From assembly GCF_001877785.1 (NCBI RefSeq), contig NZ_MINN01000096.1, positions 310,001 through 374,000 on the forward strand: a stretch of DNA of 64,000 bases, in the 5' to 3' direction. Position numbers and translations under genes: made by a program. Source of the DNA: Rossellomorea aquimaris (GTDB lineage: Bacteria; Bacillota; Bacilli; Bacillales; Bacillaceae_B). The stretch's first letter is position 1; each line of letters begins with the position of its first letter. Under the pieces are notes generated by a model. That model worked only from the letters and a program-made list of their open reading frames with translations, did no database searches and was not told the DNA's origin. Positions 18,474 through 27,183 of this stretch are shown here, in pieces.

Positions 18474-19868
18474 TTATTTGTTTGCCGTTTCTGTTGATTT
18501 TAAAAGTGATTTCCCTTTATCAATTTGGGCTTTCACCTGTTGAAACCCTGTGCCGCCGTAAGAATTCCGTCTCTCAACCGCAGCGTACGGTTCCAGGATG
18601 GTATAGATATCTTCCTCGATGAATGGTGAATGCTGCTGGTACTCTTCGAGTGGAACATCTTTCAAATAATATCCCTCACCGATGCAATGGAGGACAAGCT
18701 TGCCGACAATTTCATGAGCCTGCCTGAAAGGAACTCCTTTGGCTGCCAGATAATCAGCGAGTTCCGTTGCATTTGAAAAGTCATTCGACACAGCTTCTTT
18801 CATTCTCTTCTGTTTGACGGTCATCGTACGCACCATCCCATTGAAGATCTTCAATGACCCGACAACTGTTTTGACCGTATCGAACATCCCTTCTTTGTCT
18901 TCCTGCATATCTTTATTATAGGCAAGCGGAAGCCCTTTTAGGACTGTCAGTAAGGAAAGCAGGTTGCCGTTGACTCTCCCCGTCTTCCCCCTGACCAATT
19001 CAGCCATATCAGGATTTTTCTTCTGGGGCATAATGCTGCTTCCCGTTGTATAGCTGTCATCCAGTTCGATGAATCGGAATTCTTCCGTTGACCAGAGGAT
19101 GAACTCCTCAGCCAGCCGGGAGAGATGCGTCATCAAGATCGATCCATTGCTCAAGAATTCAACGATGAAATCACGGTCGCTGACTGCATCAAGACTGTTT
19201 TCATAATATGAATCGAAACCGAGCAGTTCAGCCGAATATGCTCTGTCGATCGGGAATGTCGTCCCGGCGAGCGCCCCTGCACCAAGCGGTGAAAGATCAA
19301 TTCTCTTAAGTGAATCTTGGAATCGCTCTTTATCACGCTGAAGCATCCAGAAATAACACATTAAATGATGGGCGAACGAAATCGGCTGTGCGCGCTGCAG
19401 ATGCGTATAACCAGGTATGATCGTTTCCACGTTTTTTTCGGATTGAAGGATGATCCCTTCCTGCAGTTCATCAATCAGTTCAATGATTTCCTGCACCCTG
19501 CGCTTTAAAAATAAATGCATATCGGTGGCGATCTGATCATTCCTGCTTCTTCCAGTATGCAGTTTACCCCCGACTTCGCCAATTTCATCAATTAATAGTT
19601 TCTCAAGATTCAAGTGGATATCCTCATACTCCACTGAAAAATCCAATTCCTGTTTCAATGCCTTGTCATGCAGCGTATGAAGCCCCTGAAGGATTTGATC
19701 TGCTTCTTTCACTGACAGGATGCTGCATTTTTTCAACATGGTTACATGGGCGATGCTGCCTTCTATATCCTCAAAGACCAATTGCTGGTCGAATGAGATG
19801 GATGCATTGAATTCATCCACCCACTCCTCCGGTTTTTTTGTGAATCGTCCGCCCCACAGCTTACTCAT
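18474..19868 (-). CDS. argH: Argininosuccinate lyase
   Basis: ArgH splits argininosuccinate into arginine and fumarate, the last step of arginine synthesis, as a homotetramer of the fumarase/aspartase superfamily. The 464-aa protein has the N-terminal [42 protein letters not shown] with the catalytic His, and the superfamily signature [12 protein letters not shown] with the catalytic Ser. The ATG overlaps the argG stop by 4 nt, so argGH is a translationally coupled operon. A terminator follows. Confidence 0.96.
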   Translation of the reverse strand: MSKLWGGRFTKKPEEWVDEFNASISFDQQLVFEDIEGSIAHVTMLKKCSILSVKEADQILQGLHTLHDKALKQELDFSVEYEDIHLNLEKLLIDEIGEVGGKLHTGRSRNDQIATDMHLFLKRRVQEIIELIDELQEGIILQSEKNVETIIPGYTHLQRAQPISFAHHLMCYFWMLQRDKERFQDSLKRIDLSPLGAGALAGTTFPIDRAYSAELLGFDSYYENSLDAVSDRDFIVEFLSNGSILMTHLSRLAEEFILWSTEEFRFIELDDSYTTGSSIMPQKKNPDMAELVRGKTGRVNGNLLSLLTVLKGLPLAYNKDMQEDKEGMFDTVKTVVGSLKIFNGMVRTMTVKQKRMKEAVSNDFSNATELADYLAAKGVPFRQAHEIVGKLVLHCIGEGYYLKDVPLEEYQQHSPFIEEDIYTILEPYAAVERRNSYGGTGFQQVKAQIDKGKSLLKSTETANK

Positions 19869-21079
19869 AGAGTCACTTTCTCCTTTTTCTCAGAGCTGTT
19901 GATGACAGAGGAAACCTTTGTCGGCAGTCCCCAGAGTTTGATGAAACCAACCGCAGCATCATGATCGAATTCATCCGCTTTTGTATACGTAGCCAGATTT
20001 TCGTCATATAGTGAGTTCGGTGATTTTCTTCCCTCCACGATGGCATGGCCCTTGAACAGTTTCACTCGTACCACTCCATTGACATACACTTGAGTCTGAT
20101 CAAGGAAAGCTTTTAATGCCTGGTTTAACGGTGAGAACCAGAGGCCTTCATATATCAACTCAGTCATTTTCTTCTCGATGACCGGCTTGAAATGTGCCAG
20201 TTCTTTCACAAGCGTTAAATCTTCAAGTTCCTTATGTGCCTTCAGGAGAGTGACAGCGCCCGGGCATTCATACACTTCACGCGATTTGATTCCGATTAAA
20301 CGGTTCTCCACGTGGTCGATGCGTCCTACCCCGTGTTTACCTGCTATTGAATTCAATTCAGAAATCAATTGATCCAGCGGCTTCTTCTGTCCGTTCAATT
20401 CAACCGGTACACCCTGATCAAATGTAATTTCCACCACATCTGCTGTATCCGGTGATTCTTCGATGCTGCTGGTAAGATCATACGCATCTTCCGGAGGAGC
20501 CGTCCAGGGATTCTCCAATACACCGCATTCGTTGCTTCTTCCCCACAAGTTTTGATCGATGGAGTAAGGAGAGTCGAGATTGATTGGAATTGGAATTCCT
20601 TTATCTTTTGCATATTCGATTTCCTCTTCACGTGACCATTTCCATTCACGCACAGGGGCGATCACTTCCAGCTCCGGATTCAATGCCTGGATGGAAACTT
20701 CAAATCGCACCTGATCATTGCCTTTTCCCGTACATCCGTGTGCGACGGCCGCGGCCCCTTCTTTTTCTGCCACTTCAACAAGTTTACTTGCAATCAAAGG
20801 TCTTGATAGGGCTGAAACGAGAGGATATTTCCCTTCATATAACGCATGGCTTTGCAGTGCGATCAGTGCGTAATCCTTCGCAAATTCTTCTTTTGCATCG
20901 ATTACATAACTTTTCGATGCACCGACCGTCAGCGCCTTTTCTTTAACAAAATCAAGGTCTTTCCCTTCACCGACATCCAGACAGCAGGCGATGACTTCAT
21001 ATCCTTTTTCCTTCAGCCATTGCACTGCCACTGACGTATCCAAACCACCTGAATAAGCTAAAACCACTTTTTTGTTCAA
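19865..21079 (-). CDS. argG: Argininosuccinate synthase
   Basis: ArgG joins citrulline and aspartate with ATP to form argininosuccinate. The 404-aa sequence begins [19 protein letters not shown], the N-type PP-loop, and has the conserved [15 protein letters not shown] (citrulline/aspartate site) and [13 protein letters not shown]. The start is TTG 21079, with GGAGGG 8 nt upstream. It is the first gene of argGH. An ARG box lies about 50 nt upstream, so repression by AhrC/ArgR in the presence of arginine is expected. The other arginine genes are not in this window, as in B. subtilis where argGH is a separate operon. Confidence 0.96.
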   Translation of the reverse strand: MNKKVVLAYSGGLDTSVAVQWLKEKGYEVIACCLDVGEGKDLDFVKEKALTVGASKSYVIDAKEEFAKDYALIALQSHALYEGKYPLVSALSRPLIASKLVEVAEKEGAAAVAHGCTGKGNDQVRFEVSIQALNPELEVIAPVREWKWSREEEIEYAKDKGIPIPINLDSPYSIDQNLWGRSNECGVLENPWTAPPEDAYDLTSSIEESPDTADVVEITFDQGVPVELNGQKKPLDQLISELNSIAGKHGVGRIDHVENRLIGIKSREVYECPGAVTLLKAHKELEDLTLVKELAHFKPVIEKKMTELIYEGLWFSPLNQALKAFLDQTQVYVNGVVRVKLFKGHAIVEGRKSPNSLYDENLATYTKADEFDHDAAVGFIKLWGLPTKVSSVINSSEKKEKVTL

Positions 21080-21129
21080 TCTTATTCCCTCCAGTTGTTG
21101 TTTATATAAATTGAGTATTTGAAAGTGAA

Positions 21130-21147
21130 AATGAATAATTATTCTTT
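21130..21147. promoter_or_regulatory. ARG box (AhrC/ArgR operator) upstream of argG
   Basis: AATGAATAATTATTCTTT has the ArgR consensus form TNTGAATWWWWATTCANW at nearly all informative positions, with a clear inverted repeat GAATAATTATTC. It lies 51 nt upstream of the argG start. A weaker second half-match (TATTCATGAATTTGTATA, near 21191) may form the second box normally found at such promoters. Confidence 0.6.
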
Positions 21148-21320
21148 TGAATGAATTTATATTAACAACTTCTCTTCAGTTTTTCAATACTTATTCATGA
21201 ATTTGTATAAATATTTTATGGGCTGTATTCGTGATCTTCAGTATGAATGGATTTGCGTGGGAAATTAATGTAGGATTTAATTATCGATATAAACTTGGAA
21301 AAGGAGAACTCAGGAGTTAT

Positions 21321-21626
21321 ATGAGTACAATCAGCAGTCACTTTTCATACAATCGACGTTTGAAAATAGATCTTCCATGCCTGTCAAAGGAGTGGAGCAT
21401 GTATCCATCTCATTTGAAGGAAGCCATCCTTCTCGAGTGGGAAAGAATAAGAGGAGCCATTCCTGACCGGATCGGGGAGATTGATGAGGAAATTGAAGAG
21501 CTGCAGTCCCGCCTCGGTGAAGAAGAAGACTTTGAGGAATCTTGCAGGCTGAACAGCGAAATATCCGAGAAAGCATCTCAGATCAATGATCTGTGGATAT
21601 GGTATCGTACCTCTCCCTACATGTAA
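21321..21626 (+). CDS. Conserved-looking small helical protein, unknown function
   Basis: A 101-aa hydrophilic protein starting MSTISSHFSYNRRLKIDLPC. Residues about 45 to 90 are strongly charged with heptad-like spacing (DEEIEELQSRLGEEEDFEESC), suggesting a coiled coil; the C-terminus is NDLWIWYRTSPYM. I choose ATG 21321 with AGGAG just upstream; the frame stays open back to 21231, but the upstream part has no binding site. Its own perfect hairpin terminator follows 2 bp after the stop, which supports a real gene. It is divergent from argG and convergent with the EcsC-like gene. I do not recognise the family. Confidence 0.6.
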   Translation: MSTISSHFSYNRRLKIDLPCLSKEWSMYPSHLKEAILLEWERIRGAIPDRIGEIDEEIEELQSRLGEEEDFEESCRLNSEISEKASQINDLWIWYRTSPYM

Positions 21627-21628
21627 AA

Positions 21629-21660
21629 TAAGCGGCATGGCCTGTTGGCCATGCCGCTTA
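21629..21660. terminator. Bidirectional terminator
   Basis: TAAGCGGCATGGCC pairs perfectly with GGCCATGCCGCTTA around a 4-nt loop. It lies between the 101-aa gene and the convergent EcsC-like gene. Confidence 0.85.
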
Positions 21661-21668
21661 TTCCATCT

Positions 21669-22505
21669 CTATTGATTTTTCTTCAACCGCAGATAACGAT
21701 ACTGATAATATTTCTCTGCAAAATCAGTGATTTTACGGGAAAGCTGATAGTTCACACCTGCACCGACCGCCATACTGACAAGCGGGAGACCCGACCACTT
21801 CTTTCCTTTGAACAAGGTGATCGCAAGTGCTTTGAATGCCTGCTTCATCGGACCTTCGAGCCATGTATAATCGGTCAGCTGTTCCGATCCATCATAAAAA
21901 TAATTCGAATCCTTCTTGTTCAAATCCTCCATCAAATCTTCCCAGGCAAGTGCCCTGAGTCTTGATGGAAGGGTGGAGGCATGGAACACCTTCAATGCTG
22001 TCATCATTTCAAACGGCGTCTGGACATCAGATCCGTATGTGATTGCAATCAGCTGCACTGAACGGAGATTGATGACAGCCATTGCCGGCAAATCTGAACC
22101 AAGAGCCACAAGTCCGCCTGTACCTGTGAATCCGCCTTGGAACAATGAATAAATACGGTGCCGTCCGGCATGCTGCTCGGCTATATAATGAAGCTGATCA
22201 ATTGTGAGGTATTGAAGATCTTCTATCGTTTCAATATCCTGGTTGAATGCCCTGGCCGTTACCAGGATGCGTTCCCTTGCATCATTTTGCATCTGCGATC
22301 CCTGGATGAGGGAATGCATGTGGAACAGCCAGCCGTCCAAACGCTGAAAAAATTGTTCCTGGACATCCTGGGGGATGGACTCAAAAGCGTAATCCAGCCA
22401 CTTTACATATGTATGCTCCAAATCATTCGCTTCATATTCATACAAGCCTTCTTTCCACGAGTTGATTGACTGCCAAACTTGTTTATCCCGATCGGACCAG
22501 CTCAT
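21669..22505 (-). CDS. EcsC-family protein
   Basis: The 278-aa protein has the EcsC-domain look: a helical N-terminal half with many aromatics (MSWSDRDKQVWQSINSWK), a central Gly-rich, weakly hydrophobic part (FTGTGGLVALGSDLPAMAVINLRSVQLIA), and a C-terminal LVSMAVGAGVNYQLS segment followed by a basic tail. EcsC proteins are membrane-associated and of unclear function; in B. subtilis one is linked to the EcsAB transporter, but no such transporter is adjacent here. The start is ATG 22505, with AAGGAG 8 nt upstream; a GTG at 22514 overlaps the binding site. Confidence 0.75.
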   Translation of the reverse strand: MSWSDRDKQVWQSINSWKEGLYEYEANDLEHTYVKWLDYAFESIPQDVQEQFFQRLDGWLFHMHSLIQGSQMQNDARERILVTARAFNQDIETIEDLQYLTIDQLHYIAEQHAGRHRIYSLFQGGFTGTGGLVALGSDLPAMAVINLRSVQLIAITYGSDVQTPFEMMTALKVFHASTLPSRLRALAWEDLMEDLNKKDSNYFYDGSEQLTDYTWLEGPMKQAFKALAITLFKGKKWSGLPLVSMAVGAGVNYQLSRKITDFAEKYYQYRYLRLKKNQ

Positions 22506-22618
22506 GACTTCCACTCCTTACAGTTACTAAATTAGTATAAGTATATCATACAATTTTCTGTCCCCGATAAAAATATAAAGTGAATTTTCTGTAATTTAAT
22601 CTTCTATTATATAACGGC

Positions 22619-22655
22619 AAAAAAACAGGACCATCAATATGGAGGTCCTGTTTGA
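22619..22655 (-). terminator. Terminator after ackA
   Basis: AAACAGGACC pairs with GGTCCTGTTT; on the minus strand a T-run follows. It begins 12 bp after the ackA stop. Confidence 0.85.
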
Positions 22656-22666
22656 TTCAGCCGATA

Positions 22667-23860
22667 TTAAATGTTTCCTTTTTCAACAACGTCACGGGCG
22701 ATCATGACTTCTTCGTTCGTCGGGATGACCATGACTTTTACCGGGGAATGCGGGTAGTTGATGAAAGTTTCTTCCCCACGCACGTTATTGCGTGCAGGAT
22801 CCCAGTATACACCCATGAATTCAAGGCCTTGCAGTACTTTTTCACGGACAAGCGTGCTGTTTTCACCGATGCCGGCAGTGAATACGATCGCATCCACCCC
22901 GTACATGCGTGAAGCGTAGGAACCGATATATTTATGGATGCGGTTCGCGAATACTTCGAGGGCAAGTTCTGCACGTTGGTTTCCTTCAGATGCTTGCTGC
23001 TCGATGTCGCGGAGGTCGCTTGAGAATCCAGATACACCAAGCATCCCTGATTTTTTATTCAGGATGTTCAGTACCTCTTCCGCTGTTGAACCTGTTTTTT
23101 CCATGATGAATGGAATCAATGCCGGATCGATGTTTCCTGAACGGGTCCCCATCGCTACACCTGCGAGCGGTGTGAAGCCCATGGACGTATCGATTGATTT
23201 TCCGCCTTCGATGGCAGCGATACTCGCACCATTACCAAGGTGGCAGGAAATCAGGCGCACCTGCTCCTTCGGACGTCCAAGCATTTCAGCGGCTCTTTCA
23301 GATACATACTTGTGAGAAGTACCGTGGAATCCGTATTTACGGATGCCGAACTCTTCATAATACTCATAGGGAAGGCTGTACAAGAATGAGCTTTCAGGCA
23401 TGGACTGATGGAAAGCTGTATCGAATACCGCTACTGCAGGTACATTCGGAAGCACGCTCTTGAATGCTTTGATACCTGTAAGGTTCGCAGGATTGTGAAG
23501 CGGGGCAAGATCTGAAAGTTCACCGATCTTTTCAATCACTTCATCCGTAATAAGGACAGACTCATTAAAGACTTCCCCTCCGTGTACGACACGGTGTCCG
23601 ATTCCCTGGATTTCATCAAGAGACCCGATGATGCCGAAGCCAGTCAGCTTGTCCAATAACATTTTGACCGCTACTTCGTGATCAGGGATATCCGTTACTT
23701 CCTCTTTCTTTTCACCGTTCACTGATATGTTGAAAACCGCATTGTCCAAGCCAATACGCTCAATAAGTCCTTTTGTGATAACTGTTTCTTCTGGCATATC
23801 GAAAAGCTGAAACTTCAAAGATGAGCTTCCAGCATTGATCGCAATGATTTTGTTTGCCAC
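22667..23860 (-). CDS. ackA: Acetate kinase
   Basis: AckA converts acetyl phosphate and ADP to acetate and ATP, the energy-yielding end of the overflow pathway. The 397-aa ASKHA-fold protein shows the two signatures [20 protein letters not shown] and [20 protein letters not shown], plus [22 protein letters not shown] and FTAGIGENS. The start is GTG 23860, 9 nt after AAAGGAG. In B. subtilis ackA is activated by CcpA from an upstream cre; a matching cre-like site is present here at 23983 to 23996. It is monocistronic, with its own terminator. Confidence 0.96.
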   Translation of the reverse strand: MANKIIAINAGSSSLKFQLFDMPEETVITKGLIERIGLDNAVFNISVNGEKKEEVTDIPDHEVAVKMLLDKLTGFGIIGSLDEIQGIGHRVVHGGEVFNESVLITDEVIEKIGELSDLAPLHNPANLTGIKAFKSVLPNVPAVAVFDTAFHQSMPESSFLYSLPYEYYEEFGIRKYGFHGTSHKYVSERAAEMLGRPKEQVRLISCHLGNGASIAAIEGGKSIDTSMGFTPLAGVAMGTRSGNIDPALIPFIMEKTGSTAEEVLNILNKKSGMLGVSGFSSDLRDIEQQASEGNQRAELALEVFANRIHKYIGSYASRMYGVDAIVFTAGIGENSTLVREKVLQGLEFMGVYWDPARNNVRGEETFINYPHSPVKVMVIPTNEEVMIARDVVEKGNI

Positions 23861-23982
23861 GATGTATCGCTCCTTTAAATTTAGGATCTTGATTATCTAT
23901 ATTGTGTTCAGAGAATCACTTTTTATCTCTCAGTTTCTCATTTAATCACTGTCTACTTCCTATTTCAAGAAAAAGCTTGAAA

Positions 23983-23996
23983 TGACATCGTTTTCA
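23983..23996 (-). promoter_or_regulatory. cre-like CcpA site upstream of ackA
   Basis: TGACATCGTTTTCA matches TGWAANCGNTNWCA with a single mismatch. It lies about 123 nt before the start codon and upstream of a TATAGATAAT-like -10 region, the position expected for CcpA activation of ackA as known in B. subtilis. Confidence 0.55.
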
Positions 23997-24091
23997 TGTT
24001 AAATTAAATATTTTCACAAAATTCCAAATGGATTCCTTCTTTTTTTACCGCATTAACGAATGCTTTAAACTTTTATTAATCGTCCATTTCT

Positions 24092-24180
24092 TTGGGATCC
24101 AGGTACAAGATTCCCTGCGGATGAAGTCGAGCCTCCTAAGTCGCACTGCGGAAAGGGTTCCTTTCATCATGCTTGTACTT
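24092..24180. repeat. Inverted-repeat element of uncertain family
   Basis: AGGTACAAGATTCC at the left faces GCTTGTACTTGAA at the right, with GAGCCTCCTAAG and CTGCGG inside, words shared with the family 1 and 2 repeats. I cannot place it firmly in either. It lies in the 23,861 to 24,670 gap upstream of ackA. Confidence 0.4.
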
Positions 24181-24210
24181 GAATAGTCTAGTTTTGGGTC
24201 TATTTAAGAA

Positions 24211-24311
24211 TGGGATTGCGCACCCGTAGTGGGTTATTGTGCCGGAAACCGAATAATTGCGCCACTTTCCGGATTATTGCGCCTGAATCATAATAATTGC
24301 GCCATCCCTCC
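24211..24311 (+). repeat. Array 2: five degenerate 20-bp units, core ATAATTGCGCC
   Basis: The core ATTGCGCC (or ATTGTGCC, ATTGCGCA) begins at 24215, 24236, 24256, 24276 and 24296, spacings 21, 20, 20 and 20. The best units read ATAATTGCGCC or ATTATTGCGCC. The 8 to 9 bases between cores are unrelated to each other. The same core in the same spacing recurs inverted in array 4. Confidence 0.8.
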
Positions 24312-24365
24312 CTGGCAGCAGTCTGTATCCTGGCCCGATAAGAATTTTTAGTAAGCATAATGATT

Positions 24366-24491
24366 GATTCTGCCCTTCATTCAAATATTTGCACCCTTTA
24401 GGAAGACGATTACACCCTTTGTCGAGCCTATTCTACCCTTCAACTAACTAATTCGACCTCTCAAAAAATTAATTGCACCCTCCATGTCGAA
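24366..24491 (+). repeat. Array 3: six degenerate 21-bp units, core ATTNNNACCCTT
   Basis: Units start at 24366, 24387, 24408, 24429, 24450 and 24471, exactly 21 bp apart. Each contains ATT, three variable bases, then a CCCT-like block: TGCCCTT, GCACCCTT, ACACCCTT, CTACCCTT, CGACCTCT, GCACCCTC. The remaining 9 bases of each unit are not conserved. Although 21 is a multiple of three, every frame that reads across the array contains a stop, so it is not a peptide repeat. Confidence 0.75.
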
Positions 24492-24550
24492 AAATCTACA
24501 TCCTTTTCTCCGCCGCTCGCCCATACGCTGCAGGATCTCAACATTTCTTC

Positions 24551-24595
24551 TGTCTCCCATCGGAGTCAAGTGCCGTCCGCTCCAATCCACACAGG
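24551..24595 (+). repeat. Family 2 repeat, right-end fragment
   Basis: CCCATCGGAGTCAAGTGCCG followed by TCCGCTCCAATCCAC matches the right end of the complete family 2 copy at 35.4 kb (CCCGTCGGAGTCAAGTGCCT, then TCCGCTGCAATCCAC). The left half is not recognisable here. Confidence 0.6.
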
Positions 24596-24628
24596 ATTTT
24601 TCAATGGTGGATAAGCAATCGTAACACA

Positions 24629-24664
24629 AAAAAGAGACTGCTCTAATTAAGAACAATCTCCAAT
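24629..24664 (-). terminator. Terminator after ytxK
   Basis: On the minus strand GAGATTGTTCT pairs (two G-U pairs) with AGAGCAGTCTC and is followed by TTTTTTG. Confidence 0.75.
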
Positions 24665-24670
24665 CATGTA

Positions 24671-25663
24671 TTATTTATTTTCAACCAGCCACTGGTCGAT
24701 CTTGCCAAGTATATCTTCTAATGCACGCTGATTCGAGAGGCTTGGAAGAGTCGCAAGCAGGACTTCCTTTGGCGCCTTCAGACCTTCTTTCTTTTTTTGC
24801 AGGATCAGGATGCTTTTGGCCGAGTTCTTATTTTTAAAGAGTGAAAGAGGCAGCTGCAGGAAGCCCTGGATGTTCACTTTTTCCTTTAAAAATAAATGAA
24901 GCTGGCTGCTGAGCGGTGATTCGAACAGCGCATTCGGGACGATGAAAAACAGGTAGCCGCCTTCTTTCGTATGCTTCAGACTTTGTTCGATGAACAAATG
25001 ATGTGCATAAGAATGCCCTTCCTCCGCTTTCAATTCATAATCGCCGGCTCTGATATCGTTCGGATAGTATCCAACCGGGAGATCGCTCAGGACGATATCT
25101 ACCGGGTCGATGAAAAGAGGCTCCAAGGCGTCCTGATTAAAAAGCTGCAGCGGATGCTTCTGAAGATTGGCCCCCACATAAGCCAATTTGATCAGTACAT
25201 CATCAATCTCCACCCCGATGGAGTCGGATTCGACGTGGGGCATCTGATTCAACACGGTCGTCAGAAGATTCCCGGTTCCGATCGCCGGGTCCAGCACAGT
25301 AAGCTTTTCACTGCCCTGAGTGAATTTATTGACGAGGAAGCTGATAAATAACCCGAGGGAATCCGGGGTCATCTGATGATTTGGCTGAACGTTTTCTTTC
25401 ATACCCTTGAGGATGGCAAACTGAAAAGCTTTGCGGATATCCTCATTTTCTAAGCTTCCGATCTTGATTTCTTCATATTTTTTATGTAGACGTTTTTTTG
25501 TGAGTTCGCTTACTTCATCTTGAAGGATCTCCCCTTGAAAAAGGTTTTCCCCTGTTTCGGCCACGGCTTCAAGATAGCTGCATGCGAGCTCTTCCTTAAG
25601 AAGCTGTGACGTTTCATCGATGATCGCGAAAAGAGATTCGACTGGCGAATTGATCATAATCAT
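24671..25663 (-). CDS. ytxK: Class I SAM-dependent DNA-methylase-like protein YtxK
   Basis: The 330-aa protein has a helical N-terminal third (about 1 to 95) and a Rossmann methyltransferase domain with LDPAIGTGNLLTTVL (SAM loop, near residue 125), IGVEIDDVLIKLA, and a DLPVGYYP motif in place of the NPPY/DPPY of N6-adenine methylases. This layout matches B. subtilis YtxK, which lies between ackA and tpx there too. The changed catalytic motif leaves activity open; no restriction partner is nearby, so it is not a typical restriction-modification enzyme. Start ATG 25663 with AAAGGA 4 nt upstream; an ATG two codons later has better spacing. Confidence 0.88.
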   Translation of the reverse strand: MIMINSPVESLFAIIDETSQLLKEELACSYLEAVAETGENLFQGEILQDEVSELTKKRLHKKYEEIKIGSLENEDIRKAFQFAILKGMKENVQPNHQMTPDSLGLFISFLVNKFTQGSEKLTVLDPAIGTGNLLTTVLNQMPHVESDSIGVEIDDVLIKLAYVGANLQKHPLQLFNQDALEPLFIDPVDIVLSDLPVGYYPNDIRAGDYELKAEEGHSYAHHLFIEQSLKHTKEGGYLFFIVPNALFESPLSSQLHLFLKEKVNIQGFLQLPLSLFKNKNSAKSILILQKKKEGLKAPKEVLLATLPSLSNQRALEDILGKIDQWLVENK

Positions 25664-25720
25664 TCATTCCTTTACCAACGTTTTCTGTCCTCTATCTTAC
25701 CCGCCCGCGGGCAGTTTGTA

Positions 25721-25761
25721 AAAACAACAATGCTGACCATACAGCGGTGGCAGGTCAGCAT
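25721..25761 (-). terminator. Terminator after tpx
   Basis: TGCTGACC pairs with GGTCAGCA around a 14-nt loop and is followed by TTGTTGTTTTT on the minus strand. Confidence 0.75.
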
Positions 25762-25786
25762 GTCCCTTTTTCTCTAATGAGTTGTA

Positions 25787-26287
25787 TTATTTCGCATTTT
25801 TCACTGCTTCTACTGCAGCATCGTAATCAGGGTGATTGGTTGCTTCACTCACATATTCCACATAAGTGACTTCATCACTGCTGTCGACAACGAATACGGC
25901 ACGTGCAAGCAAACGCAGTTCCTGGATATGGACGCCGTATGCTTCAGCGAATGAAAGGTCACGGTGATCGGAAAGTGTCTGGACATTTTCAATTCCGTTC
26001 GCTCCGCACCAGCGCTTTTGCGCGAAAGGCAGGTCGACTGAAACGGTCAATACTTCAACGTTATCAAACTTTGCTGCTTCTTCGTTGAATTTTCTTGTTT
26101 GTGCATCACAAACACCAGTATCAATTGAAGGAACGACACTGATCAAACGAACCTTACCCTTTGAATCATTCAGAGTCACTTCTGATAAATCATTTGCAAG
26201 GACGGTGAAATCAGGTGCTTTGTCCCCGACTTTCACTTCGCTGCCGAGCAGTGTTACAGGGTTGTTCTTAAATGTAATGTTTGCCAT
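25787..26287 (-). CDS. tpx: Thiol peroxidase (atypical 2-Cys peroxiredoxin)
   Basis: Tpx reduces H2O2 and alkyl peroxides using thioredoxin. The 166-aa sequence has [11 protein letters not shown], the peroxidatic site [14 protein letters not shown] (Cys near residue 60) and the resolving Cys in [19 protein letters not shown] (near 94). The usual motif is TPVC; here it is TGVC, a small change next to the peroxidatic Cys that leaves the Thr intact. ATG 26287 (MANITFK) follows GAGGAGG; the longer frame to 26326 has no binding site. It sits downstream of a family 1 repeat and is probably monocistronic. Confidence 0.95.
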   Translation of the reverse strand: MANITFKNNPVTLLGSEVKVGDKAPDFTVLANDLSEVTLNDSKGKVRLISVVPSIDTGVCDAQTRKFNEEAAKFDNVEVLTVSVDLPFAQKRWCGANGIENVQTLSDHRDLSFAEAYGVHIQELRLLARAVFVVDSSDEVTYVEYVSEATNHPDYDAAVEAVKNAK

Positions 26288-26382
26288 TATTTGTTCCTCC
26301 TCAGTGAATAGTATGTACAGTTTCATAGTACAGAAAATCGGATGTACAACGCAACTGATAAGGGTCGGGATGTTTAAAATAC

Positions 26383-26603
26383 CTCAGTTGATTTCCGTGC
26401 AAGACTTCGCTTTCCGCGGGCGGCCGGTGAGCCTCCTGGCATTCCACGGCAGATCCTGCGCTAGCCCCTCGAGTTCATAAGCTAAATGGACCAAAAAGGC
26501 AAAACGCCTTCTCGGTCGATTCGTCTTATGCCACACGCCTCTCTTCATAGCCCTTCCGCTTTTCTTTTAGGAGTCTTCGTCCTGCACTCCAATCAACTGC
26601 TGG
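26383..26603 (+). repeat. Family 1 hairpin repeat, long form (copy F)
   Basis: Left end CTCAGTTGATTTCCGTGCAA; right end, read on the other strand, CAGCAGTTGATTGGAGTGCA. The outer stem CAGTTGATT/AATCAACTG is perfect in this copy. An internal inverted module lies at about 26455 to 26570. It occupies the gap between tpx and ytfJ (26,288 to 26,691), which has no gene. Confidence 0.85.
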
Positions 26604-26644
26604 AATACCTTCATACACCATCCTCGTAATTATTATGGTTCTAT

Positions 26645-26672
26645 CAAAAAAGAGCTGACAACAGAGTCAGCC
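26645..26672 (-). terminator. Terminator after ytfJ
   Basis: GCTGAC / GTCAGC stem with a 6-nt loop, followed on the minus strand by TCTTTTTTGAT. Confidence 0.7.
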
Positions 26673-26691
26673 CCCTTAAGAAAAAGTTCTT

Positions 26692-27168
26692 TTAGAAATC
26701 CATATTCTGTTTTGGGCCGTTTCCTTGATGGCTGCTTCCCTGGTCGTTCTTTTTCATCATGCCCTGGATTTTTTCGATTGCACCCGGGGCGAGGTCGAGA
26801 AGGCGGTCCAAGAGGTGTGTACTTTCGTCAAGATGCAGCATTTTGATTCCTCTTGAGCTGACAATCAGGAATGCGATCGGTGTGATGGAGACTCCTCCCC
26901 CGCTACCTCCGCCAAACGGCTGCTTCTTCGATGAGCCATCACCGTCGCTGCCGCCTTTTCCTCCTTCAGATTCACCTTTCTTGCTTTTGCCGTCGATGTT
27001 AAATTCACTTCCGCCTGCAGCAAACCCAAAACCTACTTTTGAAACCGTCAGGATGACGCTGCCGTCAGGCGTTTCAACTGGATCGCCGATGATTGTATTT
27101 ACATCGATCATCTCTTTTAAATTTTCCATTGCAGTGGTCATAAGACCTTCAATCGGATGTTCAGACAT
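26692..27168 (-). CDS. ytfJ: Sporulation protein YtfJ (GerW family)
   Basis: The 158-aa protein has the GerW/YtfJ domain: N-terminal HPIEGLMTTAMENLKEMID, then IGDPVETPDGSVILTVSKVGFGFAAGGSEF, a Gly/Ser/Lys-rich linker (about 60 to 90), and GGGVSITPIAFLIVSSRGIKML. In B. subtilis ytfJ is a forespore gene needed for proper germination response. It is 15 bp downstream of ytfI on the same strand, forming ytfI-ytfJ. The Gly-rich linker varies in length among relatives. Confidence 0.9.
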   Translation of the reverse strand: MSEHPIEGLMTTAMENLKEMIDVNTIIGDPVETPDGSVILTVSKVGFGFAAGGSEFNIDGKSKKGESEGGKGGSDGDGSSKKQPFGGGSGGGVSITPIAFLIVSSRGIKMLHLDESTHLLDRLLDLAPGAIEKIQGMMKKNDQGSSHQGNGPKQNMDF

Positions 27169-27183
27169 TTCTAGTCCTCCTCG

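Noticed and set aside
24444..24656. 70-aa open frame on the minus strand
   Set aside because: It runs through array 3 and the family 2 fragment; no ribosome binding site and low-complexity origin.
24671..25663. Restriction-modification methylase
   Set aside because: The catalytic motif is DLPVGYYP instead of NPPY, no restriction or specificity gene is adjacent, and the locus matches chromosomal ytxK.
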